From Solirubrobacterales bacterium (GTDB taxonomy: Bacteria > Actinomycetota > Thermoleophilia > Solirubrobacterales > Solirubrobacteraceae), in contig JAFAZB010000307.1 of assembly GCA_019240015.1 (NCBI GenBank), forward strand, positions 1 through 8,218: a stretch of 8,218 nt of DNA. The letters run 5' to 3'. Under the pieces are notes generated by a model. The model did no database searches, was not told where the DNA came from, and saw nothing but the letters and a program-made list of their open reading frames with translations. The translations under genes and the position numbers were made by a program. Below, in pieces: positions 6,825 through 8,218 of the stretch (the first letter of the stretch is position 1; each line of letters starts with the position of its first letter).

Positions 6825-8218
6825 GAGCCCGCTAGCGAGCGTGCCAGCGCGGCGTCGAGGATCTCGCTGGCCCGCCGCTGCGCCCACGCCGCCCGGAACG
6901 TGTGGTCCTTGATCGGGATCCGCTCGAGCCGCAGGTTGGGCCAGCTCGGCAGCCGCTCGAGCCGGCCGGTCCGCGAGAGCGAGTCCTCGAGCGGCTCGCC
7001 CTCGCTGAACAGCAAGAGCGTCTCGACGCCGCGGTCGCGCAGCTCATCGAGCGCCCGGTCCACGCGGTCGCCGCCAGGCTTGCGGGCGTTCCGTACGCTG
7101 GGGTCGATCGCCGCTCGCAGCTGTGCGCGCACGGTGCGGGCGATCCGCCGCTCGCTCGCCGCGATCCGGACCATCTCCCGCCAGCGGCGCTCCCGCAGAT
7201 AGGCGCCGGCCAGGCGCAGGTTGCGCGACGAAACGTCGAGCTCGTTCCAGAAGAAGGAGTGCAGGTTCACGAGCTGCAGGCCGACCACCCGCTGGTCGGC
7301 CAGTGCGGCGTGCAAGGCCCAATACGCGCCGGAGCACAGCCCGCCAAGGACGAAGCGCCCCGGCAGCCCCTGGGCGACGAGTCCGTCGAGCGCGGCCAGC
7401 ACCTGCTCGGTCAGCTCGGGCCTGTAGAACTGGGCGGTCTCCAGGTAGCGCGACTCGTCGCCATCGGCGTCGCCGACGCCTTTGACATCGAGCCGCACGG
7501 TGGGGATGCCCCGGGCGGCCCAGCGCCGCGCGGTCTCGACCCACATCCGGTTCGGGCCGATTCGCCGGATCGCGCCTGCGCTCAGCAGCACCGCGCAGGT
7601 CTGAGGCGCGGCCGCCAGGGTGGGACGCGGCTCGGTCAGCACGCCCCGCAATGCGATCCCGGCGTGCTCGAACGCGAGCGGCCGCTCCAAGATCGGGATC
7701 CCGCCTGCCCTCAGCTCGGCTGTCTGGAGCGCGGTGACGCTCACCCGCGGTCGCCGGCTCGCGTCGGCAGCCTCTGCCGGCGCACGCTCGAACCAGCTCA
7801 CCACCCGGACCAGCTCCTCGCGCGGCGTCCTGGCGAACTGCGGGTGGGTCATCATTTCCGCGTAGCCTCGCCCGGGTGCGACCGTCACCTCGACGCCGCT
7901 GTCGGCGAAGCGCGCTCTGAGCCGCTCGTCCGGATCGATCCCGTCGCGCCCCAGCAGCAAGACCCGCCGCCCGCTCGACGGCGGCACCGACGCCGCCGCG
8001 AGATCGAGTTGCTCGATCGCCGCCGCGGTTTCGTCGCTGATCGCGAACCCCGCGACCTCGAGCCCGCCTCGCCCCGAGCCGAGCGGCGAGTAGCCGGGCG
8101 GGCCATTGTCCGCGTAGTCGGTGGCGGCGACCGTGGCGAACGTACGCAGCTCGCGCAGCAGCATCCTTCCCCGGGCCGGAACCGCCCACAGCGCCAGGTC
8201 ATCGAGCGGCGCGCCATC
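6821..8218 (-). CDS. Tandem-domain alpha/beta hydrolase (S33-like), 5'-truncated
   Basis: The frame is open to the right window edge, so the start is missing; 465 residues are visible. An ATG at 8164 is in frame, but DGAPLDDLALWAVPARGR before it continues the fold, so it is probably internal. Two hydrolase units appear. Unit 1 shows only its C-terminal part: LALWAVPARGRMLLREL, an acid-loop candidate LLLGRDGIDPDE (87-98), and GYAEMMTHPQF with a candidate His at 125. Unit 2 (about 180-460) is complete: RLDVKGVGDADG (242-253), nucleophile elbow GGLCSGAYWALHAA with Ser296, an acidic loop FSEGEPLED (404-412), and His439 in KDHTFRAAW. Such hydrolases resemble those beside exosortase/EPS loci and generic serine aminopeptidase-like (S33) hydrolases. 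They may remove or transfer acyl groups, but the substrate is unknown. Its stop overlaps the next ATG, suggesting translational coupling to the membrane protein. Confidence 0.82.
   Translation of the reverse strand, partial: DGAPLDDLALWAVPARGRMLLRELRTFATVAATDYADNGPPGYSPLGSGRGGLEVAGFAISDETAAAIEQLDLAAASVPPSSGRRVLLLGRDGIDPDERLRARFADSGVEVTVAPGRGYAEMMTHPQFARTPREELVRVVSWFERAPAEAADASRRPRVSVTALQTAELRAGGIPILERPLAFEHAGIALRGVLTEPRPTLAAAPQTCAVLLSAGAIRRIGPNRMWVETARRWAARGIPTVRLDVKGVGDADGDESRYLETAQFYRPELTEQVLAALDGLVAQGLPGRFVLGGLCSGAYWALHAALADQRVVGLQLVNLHSFFWNELDVSSRNLRLAGAYLRERRWREMVRIAASERRIARTVRAQLRAAIDPSVRNARKPGGDRVDRALDELRDRGVETLLLFSEGEPLEDSLSRTGRLERLPSWPNLRLERIPIKDHTFRAAWAQRRASEILDAALARSLAGS

Noticed and set aside
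6825..6887. Longer start of the membrane protein at ATG 6887
   Set aside because: It would overlap the hydrolase by about 67 bp with an Arg/Gly-rich leader, whereas ATG 6824 gives a standard ATGA overlap.
4746..7202. An 818-codon open frame on the plus strand
   Set aside because: It lies antisense to the membrane protein and hydrolase. Its translation is low-complexity Arg/Gln/Glu/Pro/Asp with no domain pattern, as expected from the complement of a GC-rich gene with G/C at third positions. The opposite strand has clear membrane helices and hydrolase motifs.
8164..8218. Treating ATG 8164 as the true start of the hydrolase
   Set aside because: The frame stays open to the window edge, and the residues before the ATG (LALWAVPARGR) continue a recognisable alpha/beta hydrolase strand and loop, so the gene most likely starts outside the window.
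1..8218. tRNA or rRNA genes, CRISPR array, insertion sequence, integrase, phage or toxin-antitoxin gene
   Set aside because: Nearly all DNA is accounted for by six protein genes. No spaced direct repeats, terminal inverted repeats, transposase motifs or RNA-gene signatures were seen by eye.

Overview
This 8.2 kb window is very GC-rich, with genes packed end to end, long spurious antisense frames, GTG starts and 4-bp start/stop overlaps. This style fits a high-GC Actinomycetota genome, possibly a Thermoleophilia/Solirubrobacterales-like lineage. That placement is inferred from composition and protein style only, because no marker gene is present. The window looks like the interior of a surface or exopolysaccharide (EPS) biosynthesis locus. 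Both ends cut through genes, so the locus continues on either side.

Right part (8218 to 3493, minus strand): three genes form an apparent operon. The first is a 5'-truncated tandem alpha/beta hydrolase (stop at 6821). Its stop overlaps the ATG of an 837-aa polytopic membrane protein (6824-4311) in an ATGA. After 2 bp comes a GTG-started FkbM-family SAM-dependent methyltransferase (4308-3493), whose Shine-Dalgarno sequence lies inside the end of the membrane gene.

Centre (1710 to 3485, plus strand): one gene on the opposite strand encodes a secreted glycoside hydrolase family 16 enzyme. It has a signal peptide, two predicted beta-sandwich (carbohydrate-binding-like) modules, a proline-rich linker and a C-terminal catalytic domain with an intact ExDxxE active site. 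It converges on the methyltransferase with only 7 bp between the stops. A perfect 10-bp GC-rich inverted repeat sits in its last 100 bases.

Left part (1522 to 1, minus strand): a GT4-family glycosyltransferase is followed, through a GTGA overlap, by the N-terminus of a Wzx-like polysaccharide flippase that runs off the window. The GT4 gene and the GH16 gene diverge from a 187-bp intergenic region, the only appreciable non-coding DNA here.

Working model (inference): GT4 adds a sugar to a lipid-linked glycan and the flippase moves it across the membrane. The large membrane protein acts as a GT-C-type transferase or polymerase-like factor. The methyltransferase and hydrolase modify the glycan, its precursor or an attached group, and the exported GH16 trims or releases the finished polymer. 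I saw no RNA gene, CRISPR array, insertion sequence, integrase or phage gene. I found no clearly novel system. The least understood parts are the 837-aa membrane protein and its coupled tandem hydrolase.
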